Notes: a model not told the origin generated them from the letters alone. Shown: positions 17,103 through 27,366, counted from the stretch's first letter. The stretch is DNA of 64,000 nt from Alphaproteobacteria bacterium (GCA_030426905.1 JAUHXQ010000004.1:62001-126000), one strand, 5' to 3'. Translations and numbers: made by a program.

Positions 17103-19856
17103 TTAATTCCAATTATTACCTACTTTTACTTCAACTATCAGAGGGATAGAAATATTTTCTATATTTTCCATAACTTTTTTAATTAAAATTTTTGCTTTGT
17201 CAGTATCTGATTCTTTAACTTCAAATAGTAATTCATCATGTATTTGTAATAGTAGGCTAAAATCTAAGTTTGCTTGCTGCAAAGCAGTCGTAACTTTTAC
17301 CATGGATTTTCGTATAATATCAGAGCTACTGCCTTGCAAAGGAAAATTAATTGCAGCTCTCTCAGCAAAAGATCTGAGCGCACGATCTTTAGAGTGTATA
17401 TAATTAACGTAACATCTTCTGCCAGTAATAGTTTCTACATAGCCATGATTATGAGCAAATTTCTTGTATTTTTCCATATATTCAAAAATTCCTGGATACT
17501 CATTGAAATATTGTTTTATATAATCACTTGCTTGTTCTCTTGTGATGTTTAAGTTTTTTGCAAGGCCATAGGCACTAATTCCATAAATTATTCCAAAATT
17601 GATAGCTTTTGCTCTGTTTCTTAGTATAGGTGTTACATCGTTTATATTTACTTTGAAAATCTGGCTGGCTGTTATTGAGTGTATATCGTTTCCTTTTAGG
17701 AAAGCCGTTTTAAGGTTTTCTATGTTGCCTATAGCTGCTAGTAACCGAAGCTCAATTTGAGAATAGTCAGCAGATAAGATTTTATATCCTTTTTCTGCAA
17801 CAAATGCTGATCTTATTTTATTTGAGAGAGTTCCTCTGGCAGGTATATTTTGTAAATTAGGTGATGTAGAACTAAATCTACCAGTGCTAGTTTGTGCAAG
17901 GTAAAAATTAGTGTGGATCCTATTTGATTTTAAGTTAATATGTTTTACTAAGCTTGTAGTATAAGTTGTTTTTATCTTGTATAATTTTCGCCATTCAATT
18001 AACAAATCAGCTATTGTGTGTCCTTGTAATTGCAAGGTTTCTAAAATATCAGAGCTTGTTTTGTAATTACCAGTTTTAGATTTTTTAGTAGTTACAATTC
18101 CCATTTTATTAAATAATATATCTGAGAGTTGTTGTGGTGAGGCAATATTAAATTCTTCCCCGGCAATCTTAAAAATTTCAGATGATAATTTATTTAAATT
18201 TTTTTCTAAATCTTTTGCTAAATCAAGTAATATATCTTGCTTAACTTTAAAGCCCTTACGTTCCATCATATAAACTATTTTTGATAGTGGTCGATCAATT
18301 TTTTGGTAAAATGTTTGTTGTTGAAATTCAAATAATCGATCAAGCAATACTTGATGTACTTTATAAATTAAATATGATTGTTTGGTTACATAAACAGACT
18401 TTTCTCTTTCTTTAAACTTATTGTAACGGCTTCTAGATTTTGTTATTCCTCCTCCGACAAGTTTTTCGGTATTTTCATCTAAGTAAAAGTCAATTAATTC
18501 AAAGAATTTGATATTATTTTGTCCAGAACCCAAGTCATAAGACATTAGCATAATATCATCTACAGCACTTATTAGGTTAATATCCAATATTTCTTTAGTT
18601 AAATGTAAAAAACTCTTGTAATCGTAGAAAATTTTTAAGATAGAGTCATCGTATAATATATCTTTTAGCGAGGTAATAACTTGGTTAAATGATATGTTTT
18701 TTTTATCTCCATCATAGATGTTTTCTGCTAGTAAATCCTGTTTATGGTTTTCGTCAGCTATAGGTATGAAGTAATGGTATTTTTCATTTATTGTAATGCT
18801 AATACTAGCAATATCGCTTATAGATCTTACTTCCTCATGCTTAATAAAATTTGGTTGAAAATAAAAAGATACTTTCCCATAATAATTTGCTTTCGTTATG
18901 ATCTCTTCTAATTCTTTTTCATCGTGAATTGTTTTTAGGTTATTGGTATTAAAGGTTGTTTTGTTAGCATTAAGTTCTTCTGCATCTTTTATGCCAAATT
19001 CTGATTTTACTCGTGCAATTAAACTCTTAAATCCTTGCTCATGAAGAAATTCAAGTAGTATTTTCGAGTCAACTGGTTGAGATTTTAAATCTGCAAAATT
19101 GACATCAAGAGCTAAATCGCTAACCAAAGTTACTAGTGTTCGTGAGAGAGATAGTAACTCTTGATTGTCAATAAGAGCTTGTTTGCGTTTCGACTGCTTG
19201 ATATCATCTATGTGGCTATATATTCCTTCTATATCACCAAATTTATTAAGTAATTCTGAAGCAGTTTTGGGACCAACTCCAGGAATACCAGGAATATTAT
19301 CTGATGTATCTCCTACTAAAGCTAGAAAATCTCTGATTTTATCAGGTGAAACACCATATTTTGCTTTTACTTCTTCTGCTCCAATTTCTTTTGACCTAAT
19401 TGCATCGTACATCTTAGTGTGACCGTTAACCAAAGACATCAAATCTTTATCGGACGATATAATGAGTACTTCTTCTTGATTGTGGAGAGCTTTATGTGCA
19501 AGAGTAGCAATAACATCATCAGCTTCATACCCAGGCTGTTCAATCGTTTTAATATTTAACGCTGTTATAGCTTCTCTGATTAAGGGGAATTGAGGGACTA
19601 AATCTTCTGGAGGTGGTGGCCGATTAGCTTTGTATTCTGGGTATATTTCATGGCGATGAGTCTTCTTGCCACAATCCAAAACTACTACTAAATGCGTTGG
19701 TTTCATATCCAGTAATACGCGAATTAGCATTGAGATAAAACCATATAAAGCTCCTACAGGTTTGCCGTCTTTAGGGCGTGATAGAGCTGGCATGGCATGA
19801 TACGCTCTAAATACGAAGCTATATCCATCAATGATAATAATTTTTTCTAAACTCAT
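17103..19856 (-). CDS. polA: DNA polymerase I
   Basis: PolA carries out repair synthesis and RNA-primer removal. The N-terminal 5'-3' exonuclease (~1-290) is intact (DGYSFVFRAYHAMP, DDVIATLA, SSDKDL, GDTSDNIPGIPGVGPKTA). The polymerase domain (~530-917) has motif A DYSQIELRLLA, the O-helix RNRAKAINFGIIYG and motif C QIHDELLFEV (His873, Asp874). The middle 3'-5' exonuclease region (~300-500) is present in length. It lacks the acidic residues, however: the D-x-E of motif Exo I reads VSFYFQP. Proofreading is therefore probably lost. The ATG shares one base with the glmU stop codon. Confidence 0.95.
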   Translation of the reverse strand: MSLEKIIIIDGYSFVFRAYHAMPALSRPKDGKPVGALYGFISMLIRVLLDMKPTHLVVVLDCGKKTHRHEIYPEYKANRPPPPEDLVPQFPLIREAITALNIKTIEQPGYEADDVIATLAHKALHNQEEVLIISSDKDLMSLVNGHTKMYDAIRSKEIGAEEVKAKYGVSPDKIRDFLALVGDTSDNIPGIPGVGPKTASELLNKFGDIEGIYSHIDDIKQSKRKQALIDNQELLSLSRTLVTLVSDLALDVNFADLKSQPVDSKILLEFLHEQGFKSLIARVKSEFGIKDAEELNANKTTFNTNNLKTIHDEKELEEIITKANYYGKVSFYFQPNFIKHEEVRSISDIASISITINEKYHYFIPIADENHKQDLLAENIYDGDKKNISFNQVITSLKDILYDDSILKIFYDYKSFLHLTKEILDINLISAVDDIMLMSYDLGSGQNNIKFFELIDFYLDENTEKLVGGGITKSRSRYNKFKEREKSVYVTKQSYLIYKVHQVLLDRLFEFQQQTFYQKIDRPLSKIVYMMERKGFKVKQDILLDLAKDLEKNLNKLSSEIFKIAGEEFNIASPQQLSDILFNKMGIVTTKKSKTGNYKTSSDILETLQLQGHTIADLLIEWRKLYKIKTTYTTSLVKHINLKSNRIHTNFYLAQTSTGRFSSTSPNLQNIPARGTLSNKIRSAFVAEKGYKILSADYSQIELRLLAAIGNIENLKTAFLKGNDIHSITASQIFKVNINDVTPILRNRAKAINFGIIYGISAYGLAKNLNITREQASDYIKQYFNEYPGIFEYMEKYKKFAHNHGYVETITGRRCYVNYIHSKDRALRSFAERAAINFPLQGSSSDIIRKSMVKVTTALQQANLDFSLLLQIHDELLFEVKESDTDKAKILIKKVMENIENISIPLIVEVKVGNNWN

Positions 19857-21217
19857 TATAGTGCGGGTTTGTTTTCAGATTGTTGTTTTAATTTTTTTTT
19901 ACGAATTTCTTTTGCTTTACCTATTATGTTATGCTGCTTAGATCTAGATATTGCTAAGTCGCCTTTGTTTATGTTTTCAGTAATAACGCTACCAGCTCCA
20001 ATTATGGATTCTCCATCAATATTAACTGGAGAAATAATTGTTGTATTTGAGCCTATAAAAACATTATTTTCTATATTAGTATGGTGTTTGTTAAATCCAT
20101 CATAATTACAAATAACTGTTCCTGCACCTATATTTGTTGACTCGCCAATGGATATATCTCCAATATATGATAAGTGGTTAATTTTGGTTTTTTGCTTGAT
20201 GTCAGCATTTTTAACTTCGACAAAATTTCCTATTTTTACTTGCTTGTCTAAAGTGGTCCCTGGTCTTACTCTAGCGAAAGGTCCTATGATACAGTTGTTG
20301 CCTATAGCAGCACCTTCTAAATGAGAAAATGATTTTATTTCACTACCAGATTTTACTTCTACTCCTGGACCAAAAAATACTTGAGGATAGATAGTAACAT
20401 CTGGTTCAATTGTTGTGTCTGAGGCAAAATGTACTGAATTTTGATCTATTAAGGTTACACCATTTTCAATAAATTTTTTTCTTAATTGTCTTTGAATTAT
20501 TTCTTCTGCTCTCGCTAATTCTTCTCTAGTATTAATTGCAACAGCTTCAAATTCATCTATTGTTAGATAACAACAGGTTAAATTTTTACTTAGTGCAATT
20601 TTTACTAAATCTGTAAGATAATACTCTTTTTTAGCATTATTAGGCTGCACTTGTTCTAATAGATCACTTATATACTCTTTCCTAATTAGCATTACTCCTG
20701 AGTTGCATAGGTTAATTTTTTTCTGTTCTTCAGTGCAGTCTAAAAATTCTATTATATCTTTTAAAATATCTTTTTGATCTACTATTAGCCTACCATATTT
20801 AGCTGGATTTTTGGCTATAAAACCAAGGACTACTAATGCATTTTGTTGATTTTTATGAAGTAATTCATACATTTTTTTTATAGTACGGGGTTTGATAAAA
20901 GGAGTGTCTCCATATAACACTAGGATATCAGAGTTGCTATTTAAAGATTTAAGTCCTACTTTTACTGCATCTCCTGTTCCTAATCTTTCTTCTTGTACAG
21001 TTAATTTGATGGTTCCATTTTCTAACATTACATAATCGCGGAGGATATCCATGTTTGGTCCTATAACGATTAAGTTTTCTTTTGTTTTTAACTCTTCTAT
21101 AACGGCTATAATATATCCTATCAGAGGTTTAGATGCTACTTGATGCATGACTTTTGGAATGCTAGATTGCATTCTTACTCCTTGTCCTGCTGCTAAAATT
21201 ATTGTAGAAAAATCCAT
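19856..21217 (-). CDS. glmU: Bifunctional GlmU (acetyltransferase/uridyltransferase)
   Basis: GlmU makes UDP-N-acetylglucosamine, the precursor of peptidoglycan and lipid A. The N-terminal uridyltransferase (~1-230) begins ILAAGQGVRMQSSIPKVMHQ and includes LYGDTPFI and GRLIVD. The C-terminal left-handed beta-helix (~255-440) holds IGNFVEVKNA, NHLSYIGD, NIGAGTVICNYDGFNKHHT and the acetyltransferase His. Its 453 aa are full length. It is coupled to polA by a one-base overlap and divergent from rmuC. Confidence 0.96.
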   Translation of the reverse strand: MDFSTIILAAGQGVRMQSSIPKVMHQVASKPLIGYIIAVIEELKTKENLIVIGPNMDILRDYVMLENGTIKLTVQEERLGTGDAVKVGLKSLNSNSDILVLYGDTPFIKPRTIKKMYELLHKNQQNALVVLGFIAKNPAKYGRLIVDQKDILKDIIEFLDCTEEQKKINLCNSGVMLIRKEYISDLLEQVQPNNAKKEYYLTDLVKIALSKNLTCCYLTIDEFEAVAINTREELARAEEIIQRQLRKKFIENGVTLIDQNSVHFASDTTIEPDVTIYPQVFFGPGVEVKSGSEIKSFSHLEGAAIGNNCIIGPFARVRPGTTLDKQVKIGNFVEVKNADIKQKTKINHLSYIGDISIGESTNIGAGTVICNYDGFNKHHTNIENNVFIGSNTTIISPVNIDGESIIGAGSVITENINKGDLAISRSKQHNIIGKAKEIRKKKLKQQSENKPAL

Positions 21218-21275
21218 ATTTATCTATATTTATTGATATGGTGTTAAATAATATAATAAATGTGATTTATATAAA

Positions 21276-22760
21276 ATGATTTTTATAGTTTATGCTGCAT
21301 TAATTTTAGCTATTTTAGGTATATTTTTTTTAGTTATTGTTATTAATATTAAAAAAAATACTATAACTACACTGCAACAGAATATCATTGCGTTAGAAAA
21401 AATAAGGGATAATCTTGATCTTCAGTTGGATGGCATGCACAAAGAAAAAGGTTGTATGCAAAATAAAATTGAAGAGTTAATAGCGGATAATGCTTCTTAT
21501 AAGGCAAAATTATCTTCTTCTAATGAGTATAGTAGTAAACTTAGTGCAGAATATGAAGCATATAAGCTTTCATATAAGACAATACAAGAAGAGCTTTATC
21601 AAGCACAGAAAAATTTAGAGCTAAAAACTCAAGAAATGAAAGAGTTTGAAAAGCGTGTTAAGGATTGGGATGAGTCACGTCAAGAAGCAATAGTACAAGC
21701 AAAAGCAGCGATATTTGAAACTGCTTCAAAATTATCAGAAGAACTCATTTCTAAACATAAACAGGAAACAGAAAATTCTGAGAAAAAATTAAATAGCTCA
21801 ACTCAGCAGCTACAAGATCAATTTGAGAAAATTGTCAAATTAGTTTCGGTATTGGATAGTGATATGAAAGTTTCAAAAGAAACGATAAGTCATGTACAGC
21901 AGTCCTTGCTTTCTCCATCAGGGGCAGGAAATCTGGCCGAGATCACATTGGAAAATATTCTTAAAGCGTCCGGATTAGAATCAGGTAGAGATTTTATAAT
22001 GCAATACTCGTTTAGTAATAAAGCAGAAAACAAAAGACTTAGACCAGATGCGATTATATTTTTGCCAGCAAATAATTTAATGGTTATTGATAGTAAGGCA
22101 TCAAAATACTTTACAGAAATAGTTGGAGTAATGGAACAAGAGAAAAAAGATGATATTAACGGTAAATTAAAAATAACAATGCGTAATCATTTACGTAGTT
22201 TATCAACAAAAGATTATCAAGATTCTTTACGTGATTTTTTAGAAGACAAAAAAATAAACCATATTTCAAGTATAATGTTTTTGCCTAGTGAAGCTGCTGT
22301 AGAAAAATTATCACAAATAGATAAAAACTTTCTCCATGATGCTTGGGAAAAGGATATTTTTCCTGTTGGCCCATCTGGTTTAATTAATATTTTAACTCAT
22401 ACTAAGTTTCAATTAGCAGTCACAAGGCAAAATGAAAATCATATGCTTATTGTAGAAGAAGTAAGAAAATTATTAGGAGCTTTAAATACTCTTTATGGGC
22501 ATGCTAAAAAATTAGGGAATAGCTTATACAATGCTAGTAATCATTATGATAAATTTGCAGCTTCGTTTAATGCTACATTGCTTCCTAAAGCTAAAAACTT
22601 AGAAAATTTAGGAGTTCATCTACAGAAAAATAAATCTCTACCTTCGTCTATAGAAAGGTTTTCTGTTATTTCTTCCAGTAACATAGATTTAATAGAAATT
22701 GACTCGGTAGATAATATAGAAAAAAGAGATGATAAAAAAACAACTGAGAATGCTGGCTAG
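21276..22760 (+). CDS. rmuC: DNA recombination protein RmuC homologue
   Basis: RmuC proteins are membrane-anchored and limit inversions or rearrangements. This one has an N-terminal transmembrane helix (~3-24), a long coiled coil (~30-190), and the RmuC PD-(D/E)XK-like core (~210-420). The core shows RPDAIIFLPANNLMVIDSKAS, HLRSLSTKDY, MFLPSEAAVEK and GLINILTHTKF. It is 494 aa. It is a single-gene unit convergent with mltG. The product acts in the cytoplasm facing the membrane. Confidence 0.9.
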   Translation: MIFIVYAALILAILGIFFLVIVINIKKNTITTLQQNIIALEKIRDNLDLQLDGMHKEKGCMQNKIEELIADNASYKAKLSSSNEYSSKLSAEYEAYKLSYKTIQEELYQAQKNLELKTQEMKEFEKRVKDWDESRQEAIVQAKAAIFETASKLSEELISKHKQETENSEKKLNSSTQQLQDQFEKIVKLVSVLDSDMKVSKETISHVQQSLLSPSGAGNLAEITLENILKASGLESGRDFIMQYSFSNKAENKRLRPDAIIFLPANNLMVIDSKASKYFTEIVGVMEQEKKDDINGKLKITMRNHLRSLSTKDYQDSLRDFLEDKKINHISSIMFLPSEAAVEKLSQIDKNFLHDAWEKDIFPVGPSGLINILTHTKFQLAVTRQNENHMLIVEEVRKLLGALNTLYGHAKKLGNSLYNASNHYDKFAASFNATLLPKAKNLENLGVHLQKNKSLPSSIERFSVISSSNIDLIEIDSVDNIEKRDDKKTTENAG

Positions 22761-22786
22761 AAAGTAGAGTGTAAAGAAGTGATGTG

Positions 22787-22828
22787 TATAGTGAATTTAT
22801 TTTAAATAGAACGTAGGGCATTTGTTGC
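22787..22828 (+). repeat. Dispersed intergenic repeat, copy A
   Basis: The sequence TAGTGAATTTATTTTAAAT followed by AGGGCATTTGTTG matches three other intergenic sites in this window. This copy lies between convergent rmuC and mltG. It is part of an inverted repeat: TATAGTGAA here and TTCACTATA at about 22884-22892. The pattern resembles a small remnant element, but that is inference. Confidence 0.4.
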
Positions 22829-22889
22829 TTGTTATTTTCTCTAGTTTTTATAGTGTTTATTCCCTCAGCTTTAAGCTCATCTAAGTTCA

Positions 22890-23876
22890 CTATAGTCTAG
22901 AAGAAACGCTAGCTATAGTATCCATAGCGCATTTGAGTTTACGGTATTTATTAACGTTTTTATTATGTTCTTTTATATTGCTAGCAAAATTATGATTTCC
23001 TTTGCAGTCAGATACGACAAAATAAAGATATTTAGTTTCTAATGGATTTAATACAGATTTAAGAGATGCTATACCTGGATTAGATATTGGAGTAGGAGGT
23101 AGACCTCTGTATTTATAGGTGTTGAATGGAGATTTAATTTTTAAATCTTTACGAGTCAAAGGTTTTTCTAATATGTATTTGCCTTTTGTTATTGCATAAA
23201 TAACTGTCGGATCAGCATCAAGCTTCATATTTTTTTTAAGGCGATTTAAAAATACTGATGCAACTAATCTACGATCTTCATCATTTTTTGCTTCTTTCTC
23301 AACTATTGAGGCTAAAATCAAGGCTTCTTTTTTATTTTTTAAAATTGTATGGTTATTGTTGCTTTCCCATAGAAATTCTAATGCGTCTTGCATTTTTTTA
23401 TGCATTCTCTTTAAGATTTCTTCTCTGCTGTCACCATAAATATAAAAATAAGTTTCTGGTAATAAATCGCCTTCGCCGTAGATAGTTGTGATATCATTTG
23501 ATAATTTTTCTTCATTCTGCACTATATCTATAATTTGTTTAGTAGTATACCCTTCTGGTACTACTATTTTTCTAGTAATTATATTTCCTATTTGCATTTG
23601 TCTGATAATGCTGAAAATAGATATTTTAGGTATAAATTTATATTCTCCGGCTTGTATAACATCAAAATGATTCATTACTTGAGCTAATAACCAAAATGTT
23701 TTTTGATCGTAAATAATATTTTCTTCATATAGTAGTTTACTAATATTTCTGATAGAGTTTTTTTTGAGAATTACTACTTTTTCTTTTGTTAAAGGTCCTG
23801 GAGAGAAAGCAGTAAATGCAATGATAGCAGTAGCAAAAACCACTCCTAGAGTGATTATCTTGATAATACGAAGCAT
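22890..23876 (-). CDS. mltG: Endolytic transglycosylase MltG (YceG)
   Basis: MltG cleaves nascent glycan strands and is thought to set their length. An N-terminal membrane anchor (~5-24) is followed by a LysM-like region (KLLYEENIIYD, GEYKF, VVPEGYTTKQI). The YceG catalytic domain has ASIVEKEAKNDEDRRLVA with the catalytic Glu near 193, the segment LDADPTVIYAI, and the C-terminal YFVVSDCKGNHNFA. Its 328 aa are normal. It starts 5 nt after fabF, the usual fabF-mltG order of Alphaproteobacteria. Confidence 0.94.
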   Translation of the reverse strand: MLRIIKIITLGVVFATAIIAFTAFSPGPLTKEKVVILKKNSIRNISKLLYEENIIYDQKTFWLLAQVMNHFDVIQAGEYKFIPKISIFSIIRQMQIGNIITRKIVVPEGYTTKQIIDIVQNEEKLSNDITTIYGEGDLLPETYFYIYGDSREEILKRMHKKMQDALEFLWESNNNHTILKNKKEALILASIVEKEAKNDEDRRLVASVFLNRLKKNMKLDADPTVIYAITKGKYILEKPLTRKDLKIKSPFNTYKYRGLPPTPISNPGIASLKSVLNPLETKYLYFVVSDCKGNHNFASNIKEHNKNVNKYRKLKCAMDTIASVSSRL

Positions 23877-23881
23877 AAAAA

Positions 23882-25141
23882 TTAAATTTTACTAAATATT
23901 AGGCTGGCATTTGTTCCACCAAAACCAAAAGAATTTGTCATTACTGCTTGTAGTTTTTTCTCCTGTGATGTATGTGGAACTAAATCAATATTACAATTTT
24001 CAGGTGGATTATATAAATTTAAGGTTGGTGGAATGATTGAATTTTTTAGCGTTAATAGGGAAAAAATTGCTTCTACACTACCAGCAGATCCTAATAGATG
24101 TCCGATAGAAGATTTTGTCGAAGACATTTTTAAACCCTTTAAGTTATCCTTAAATAAGCGCTGCACAGCATTTAATTCAATATCATCTCCAACTGGTGTG
24201 GAAGTTCCATGTGCATTGATATATCCTATATCACATAAATCTAATTGTGATTTTTTCATAGCCATCAGCATTGATCTATAAGCTCCTCTCCCTTCGGGAT
24301 GTGGTGCTGTAATATGGTATCCGTCTCCTGTTAATCCATATCCAGAAAGTTCAGCATATATCTTTGCTCCTCGTTTTTTTGCATGCTCATACTCTTCTAG
24401 CACAACAACTCCTGAACCATCACCCATGACAAAGCCGTCTCTATCTTTATCCCATGGTCTTGATGCTTCTGTGGGTCTGTCGTTAAAATTTGTAGAAAGA
24501 GCTCTTGCTGCAGCAAAACCTGCAACAGCTGATTTACATATTGCAGATTCTGCGCCTCCAGCAATCATTACATTCGCATCACCTGATTGAATAATTCGCG
24601 CGGCATCACCAATAGCATGAGCACCAGTAGAACATGCTGTTACCACTGCGTGGTTTGGTCCTTGATAACCATATTTTATTGATATATGTCCTGATGCAAG
24701 GTTTATTAAACTTGCAGGAATAAAAAATGGACTAATTTTCCTGGCTCCTCGCTCTTTAACAGTAATTGAGGAATCTTGTATGATTTTAATTCCGCCAATA
24801 CCGGAGCCAATCATAACTCCAGTCATTTCAAAGTCTTGTTGTTCTTTTGGATCCCATCCTGAATCTTCTATAGCTTGTGCAGCAGCCCCCAAGGCATAGA
24901 TAATAAACTTATCCATCTTACGAGAGTCTTTAGAAGAAACATATTTAGATGAGTCAAAACCTTGAGGAGTATCTTTTATGTCTGGAATTAAACCAGCAAT
25001 TTTACATGTTAAATCTGAAGTGTCGAATTCAGTAATGTTAGCAATACCTGACTTAGAATTAATCAAAGAATTCCAAGAGCTCTTAACATCACCTCCTAAA
25101 GGTGTTACCAGGCCTATACCTGTTACTACGACACGTCTCAT
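23882..25141 (-). CDS. fabF: Beta-ketoacyl-ACP synthase II
   Basis: FabF elongates acyl chains in type II fatty acid synthesis by condensing malonyl-ACP with acyl-ACP. The Cys-His-His triad is Cys170 (VVTACSTGAH), His311 (NAHGTSTPVGD) and His348 (KSSIGHLLGSAGS). The C-terminal NSFGFGGTNASLIF loop is intact. Its 419 aa are normal. It sits 15 nt downstream of acpP and 5 nt upstream of mltG. Confidence 0.97.
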   Translation of the reverse strand: MRRVVVTGIGLVTPLGGDVKSSWNSLINSKSGIANITEFDTSDLTCKIAGLIPDIKDTPQGFDSSKYVSSKDSRKMDKFIIYALGAAAQAIEDSGWDPKEQQDFEMTGVMIGSGIGGIKIIQDSSITVKERGARKISPFFIPASLINLASGHISIKYGYQGPNHAVVTACSTGAHAIGDAARIIQSGDANVMIAGGAESAICKSAVAGFAAARALSTNFNDRPTEASRPWDKDRDGFVMGDGSGVVVLEEYEHAKKRGAKIYAELSGYGLTGDGYHITAPHPEGRGAYRSMLMAMKKSQLDLCDIGYINAHGTSTPVGDDIELNAVQRLFKDNLKGLKMSSTKSSIGHLLGSAGSVEAIFSLLTLKNSIIPPTLNLYNPPENCNIDLVPHTSQEKKLQAVMTNSFGFGGTNASLIFSKI

Positions 25142-25156
25142 TATTTATTATGCTAA

Positions 25157-25405
25157 TTAGTTTGCTTTTACTTTTCCATGTTCTTTTATGTAGTTAACAG
25201 CATCAGATACTGTTTGAAGCTTTTCTGCATCTTCATCAGGTATTTCTGCTTCAAATTCTTCTTCAAATGCCATAATTAACTCTACTTGATCTAAGCTATC
25301 TGCGCCTAAGTCATCAACAAAGCTAGCGTCATCAGTTACTCTAGATTCATCAATATCTAAGTTTTTAGCAATAATCTTTTTTACACGTTCTGTGATATCG
25401 CTCAT
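25157..25405 (-). CDS. acpP: Acyl carrier protein
   Basis: This small acidic carrier (82 aa) has the phosphopantetheine attachment site Ser37 in [15 protein letters not shown]. Helix I ([11 protein letters not shown]) and the final helix match the family. It carries growing acyl chains for FabG and FabF, whose genes flank it, and for LpxA and LpxD in lipid A synthesis. Confidence 0.97.
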   Translation of the reverse strand: MSDITERVKKIIAKNLDIDESRVTDDASFVDDLGADSLDQVELIMAFEEEFEAEIPDEDAEKLQTVSDAVNYIKEHGKVKAN

Positions 25406-25480
25406 ACATTATACCTATTTGAATTAAATTATTTAATTTATCTTATTTATCACATTTAATCTTAATAAGATAGTAAAAAA

Positions 25481-26218
25481 TTACACCATAAGCAATCCGC
25501 CATTAACATGTAGCGTTTGTCCATTGATGTATTTAGCTTCGTCACTTACAAGATATAGAGTCGCATAAGCAACGTCTTCAGGAGTTCCAAGTTCTCCAGA
25601 AGGTATGCTATTCATTATTTTTTGTTTTTGGCTATCATTTAAAATATCAGTCATTGGAGTCTTAATAAATCCTGGTGCAATGCAATTTATAGTAATGCCT
25701 CTAGTTGCTACTTCACGTGCTAATGACTTACTCATACCTATCATACCTGCTTTTGACGCACAATAGTTTGTCTGTCCTGGATTTCCGCTAAATGCAACTA
25801 CTGATGATATATTAATTATTCTTCCTTTTTTATTTCGCATCATATGGCGTATAAAATTACGATTAAGTATAAAAGTAGATTCTAAGTTTACTTTCATTAC
25901 TTCTTCAAAGTCATTATCATTCATGCGTATAGCTAAGCCATCTTTAGTAATACCAGCATTACAAATTAAGCCATCTATTTTTTCTAATTTTTCTAGCGAT
26001 ATATTTAATAAATTTTCTACTTCACTGCGATTAGATAAGTTACATTTTTGAATAAAAACTCTATCCTTAAAGGAAGATTGTAAATCTTGAAGCTTTTGCT
26101 CATTGGTGCCAGTAAGAACTAATGTCGCCCCTTGGTTGTGCAATGTTTTAGCGATAGCCTGACCTATGCCTCCTGTTGCACCAGTGATAACAATTTTCTT
26201 ATTTTGCAAATTAAACAC
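25481..26218 (-). CDS. fabG: 3-oxoacyl-ACP reductase
   Basis: FabG is an NADPH-dependent short-chain dehydrogenase that reduces 3-oxoacyl-ACP. The cofactor motif [10 protein letters not shown] lies near residue 12, NAG at 87-89, and the catalytic Ser/Tyr/Lys at ~139, 152 and 156 ([20 protein letters not shown]). GFIKTPMT and the C-terminal [10 protein letters not shown] complete the match. It is 245 aa. The start overlaps the end of recA by 8 nt, which ties fatty acid genes to recA. It could also supply (R)-3-hydroxyacyl precursors for PHA, but the sequence does not show this. Confidence 0.95.
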   Translation of the reverse strand: MFNLQNKKIVITGATGGIGQAIAKTLHNQGATLVLTGTNEQKLQDLQSSFKDRVFIQKCNLSNRSEVENLLNISLEKLEKIDGLICNAGITKDGLAIRMNDNDFEEVMKVNLESTFILNRNFIRHMMRNKKGRIINISSVVAFSGNPGQTNYCASKAGMIGMSKSLAREVATRGITINCIAPGFIKTPMTDILNDSQKQKIMNSIPSGELGTPEDVAYATLYLVSDEAKYINGQTLHVNGGLLMV

Positions 26219-27254
26219 TAGTCACCTCTTTAGACCCTTCAGAGAGAGGGGTATTTTTTTGTGAGCTATCAAGTTCAATGCCACATTTTATTGCTATTTC
26301 CTTTTCTATTTTTGTTGCTATCTTTGGATTGTTTTTTAGGTATTCTTTGGCATTTTCTTTTCCTTGAGCAATTTTCGAACTATTATAGGAAAACCATGAA
26401 CCAGATTTATCAATGATTCCGTGCTTTACTCCTAAGTCAATAATTTCACCATATTTAGATATTCCTTCCCCGTACATAATATCAAATTCTACTGTTTTAA
26501 AAGGGGGAGCAACTTTATTTTTTACTATCTTGATTCTAGTTTCATTGCCTATTACTTCTTCTTTATCTTTGATGGATCCTATTCTTTTTACTTCAATTCT
26601 AACTGAAGCGTAAAATTTTAAAGCATTCCCACCTGTGGTTGTTTCAGGGTTACCAAACATGATTCCTATTTTCATGCGTGTTTGGTTGATAAAAATTACT
26701 ATGCAATTAGTTTTTGCTATTGAGCCAGTTAGTTTTCTTAGAGCTTGGCTCATGAGTCGTGCTTGCAGTCCCATGTGCGAGTCTCCCATTTCCCCTTCTA
26801 TTTCAGCTTTTGGGACTAAAGCTGCAACACTATCTACAACTAATAAATCAATTCCACCAGATCTTACTAAGTGATCTGCTATTTCTAGTGCTTGCTCACC
26901 AGTATCAGGTTGTGAAATTATTAGATCATCGATATTTATTCCTAATTTTTTTGCATAAACAGGATCTAGTGCGTGTTCGGCATCAATAAAAGCACATGAA
27001 CCTCCTGCTTTTTGACATTCTGCAACTGCATGCAAAGCTAAAGTGGTTTTACCAGAGCTTTCTTGTCCAAAAATTTCAATTACCCTGCCTTTCGGATAGC
27101 CTCCTATTCCTAATGCAATATTCAAACTGATAGAGCCTGTTGATACCTTACCAACTTTAACTGTTTCGTTTTTTCCCAGCTTCATGACGGAGCCTTCTCC
27201 AAACATTTTTTTAATTTGAGATAATGCAGTTTCTAAAGCATCTTTTTGACTCAT
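26211..27254 (-). CDS. recA: Recombinase RecA
   Basis: RecA forms filaments on single-stranded DNA for homologous recombination and repair. The Walker A box at 63-70 reads GQESSGKT; the usual second residue is Pro. [20 protein letters not shown] and the L2-region [25 protein letters not shown] are intact. It is 347 aa with an acidic-to-mixed tail. No LexA-type box is obvious in the ~110 nt upstream, which separate it from the NodT-like gene on the same strand. Confidence 0.97.
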   Translation of the reverse strand: MSQKDALETALSQIKKMFGEGSVMKLGKNETVKVGKVSTGSISLNIALGIGGYPKGRVIEIFGQESSGKTTLALHAVAECQKAGGSCAFIDAEHALDPVYAKKLGINIDDLIISQPDTGEQALEIADHLVRSGGIDLLVVDSVAALVPKAEIEGEMGDSHMGLQARLMSQALRKLTGSIAKTNCIVIFINQTRMKIGIMFGNPETTTGGNALKFYASVRIEVKRIGSIKDKEEVIGNETRIKIVKNKVAPPFKTVEFDIMYGEGISKYGEIIDLGVKHGIIDKSGSWFSYNSSKIAQGKENAKEYLKNNPKIATKIEKEIAIKCGIELDSSQKNTPLSEGSKEVTSV

Positions 27255-27366
27255 AATTTACCGTATATAATTGAAGTTGAACAACAAGTTTAGATCATAG
27301 CAAACACAAGTACATTGTACAATAGCGAGTATTGAGAGAATCTAATTTAGAATATATATTTTATTT

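Noticed and set aside
17274-17552. 92-codon plus ORF within polA
   Set aside because: Fully antisense to the conserved polymerase domain of polA; no family resemblance.
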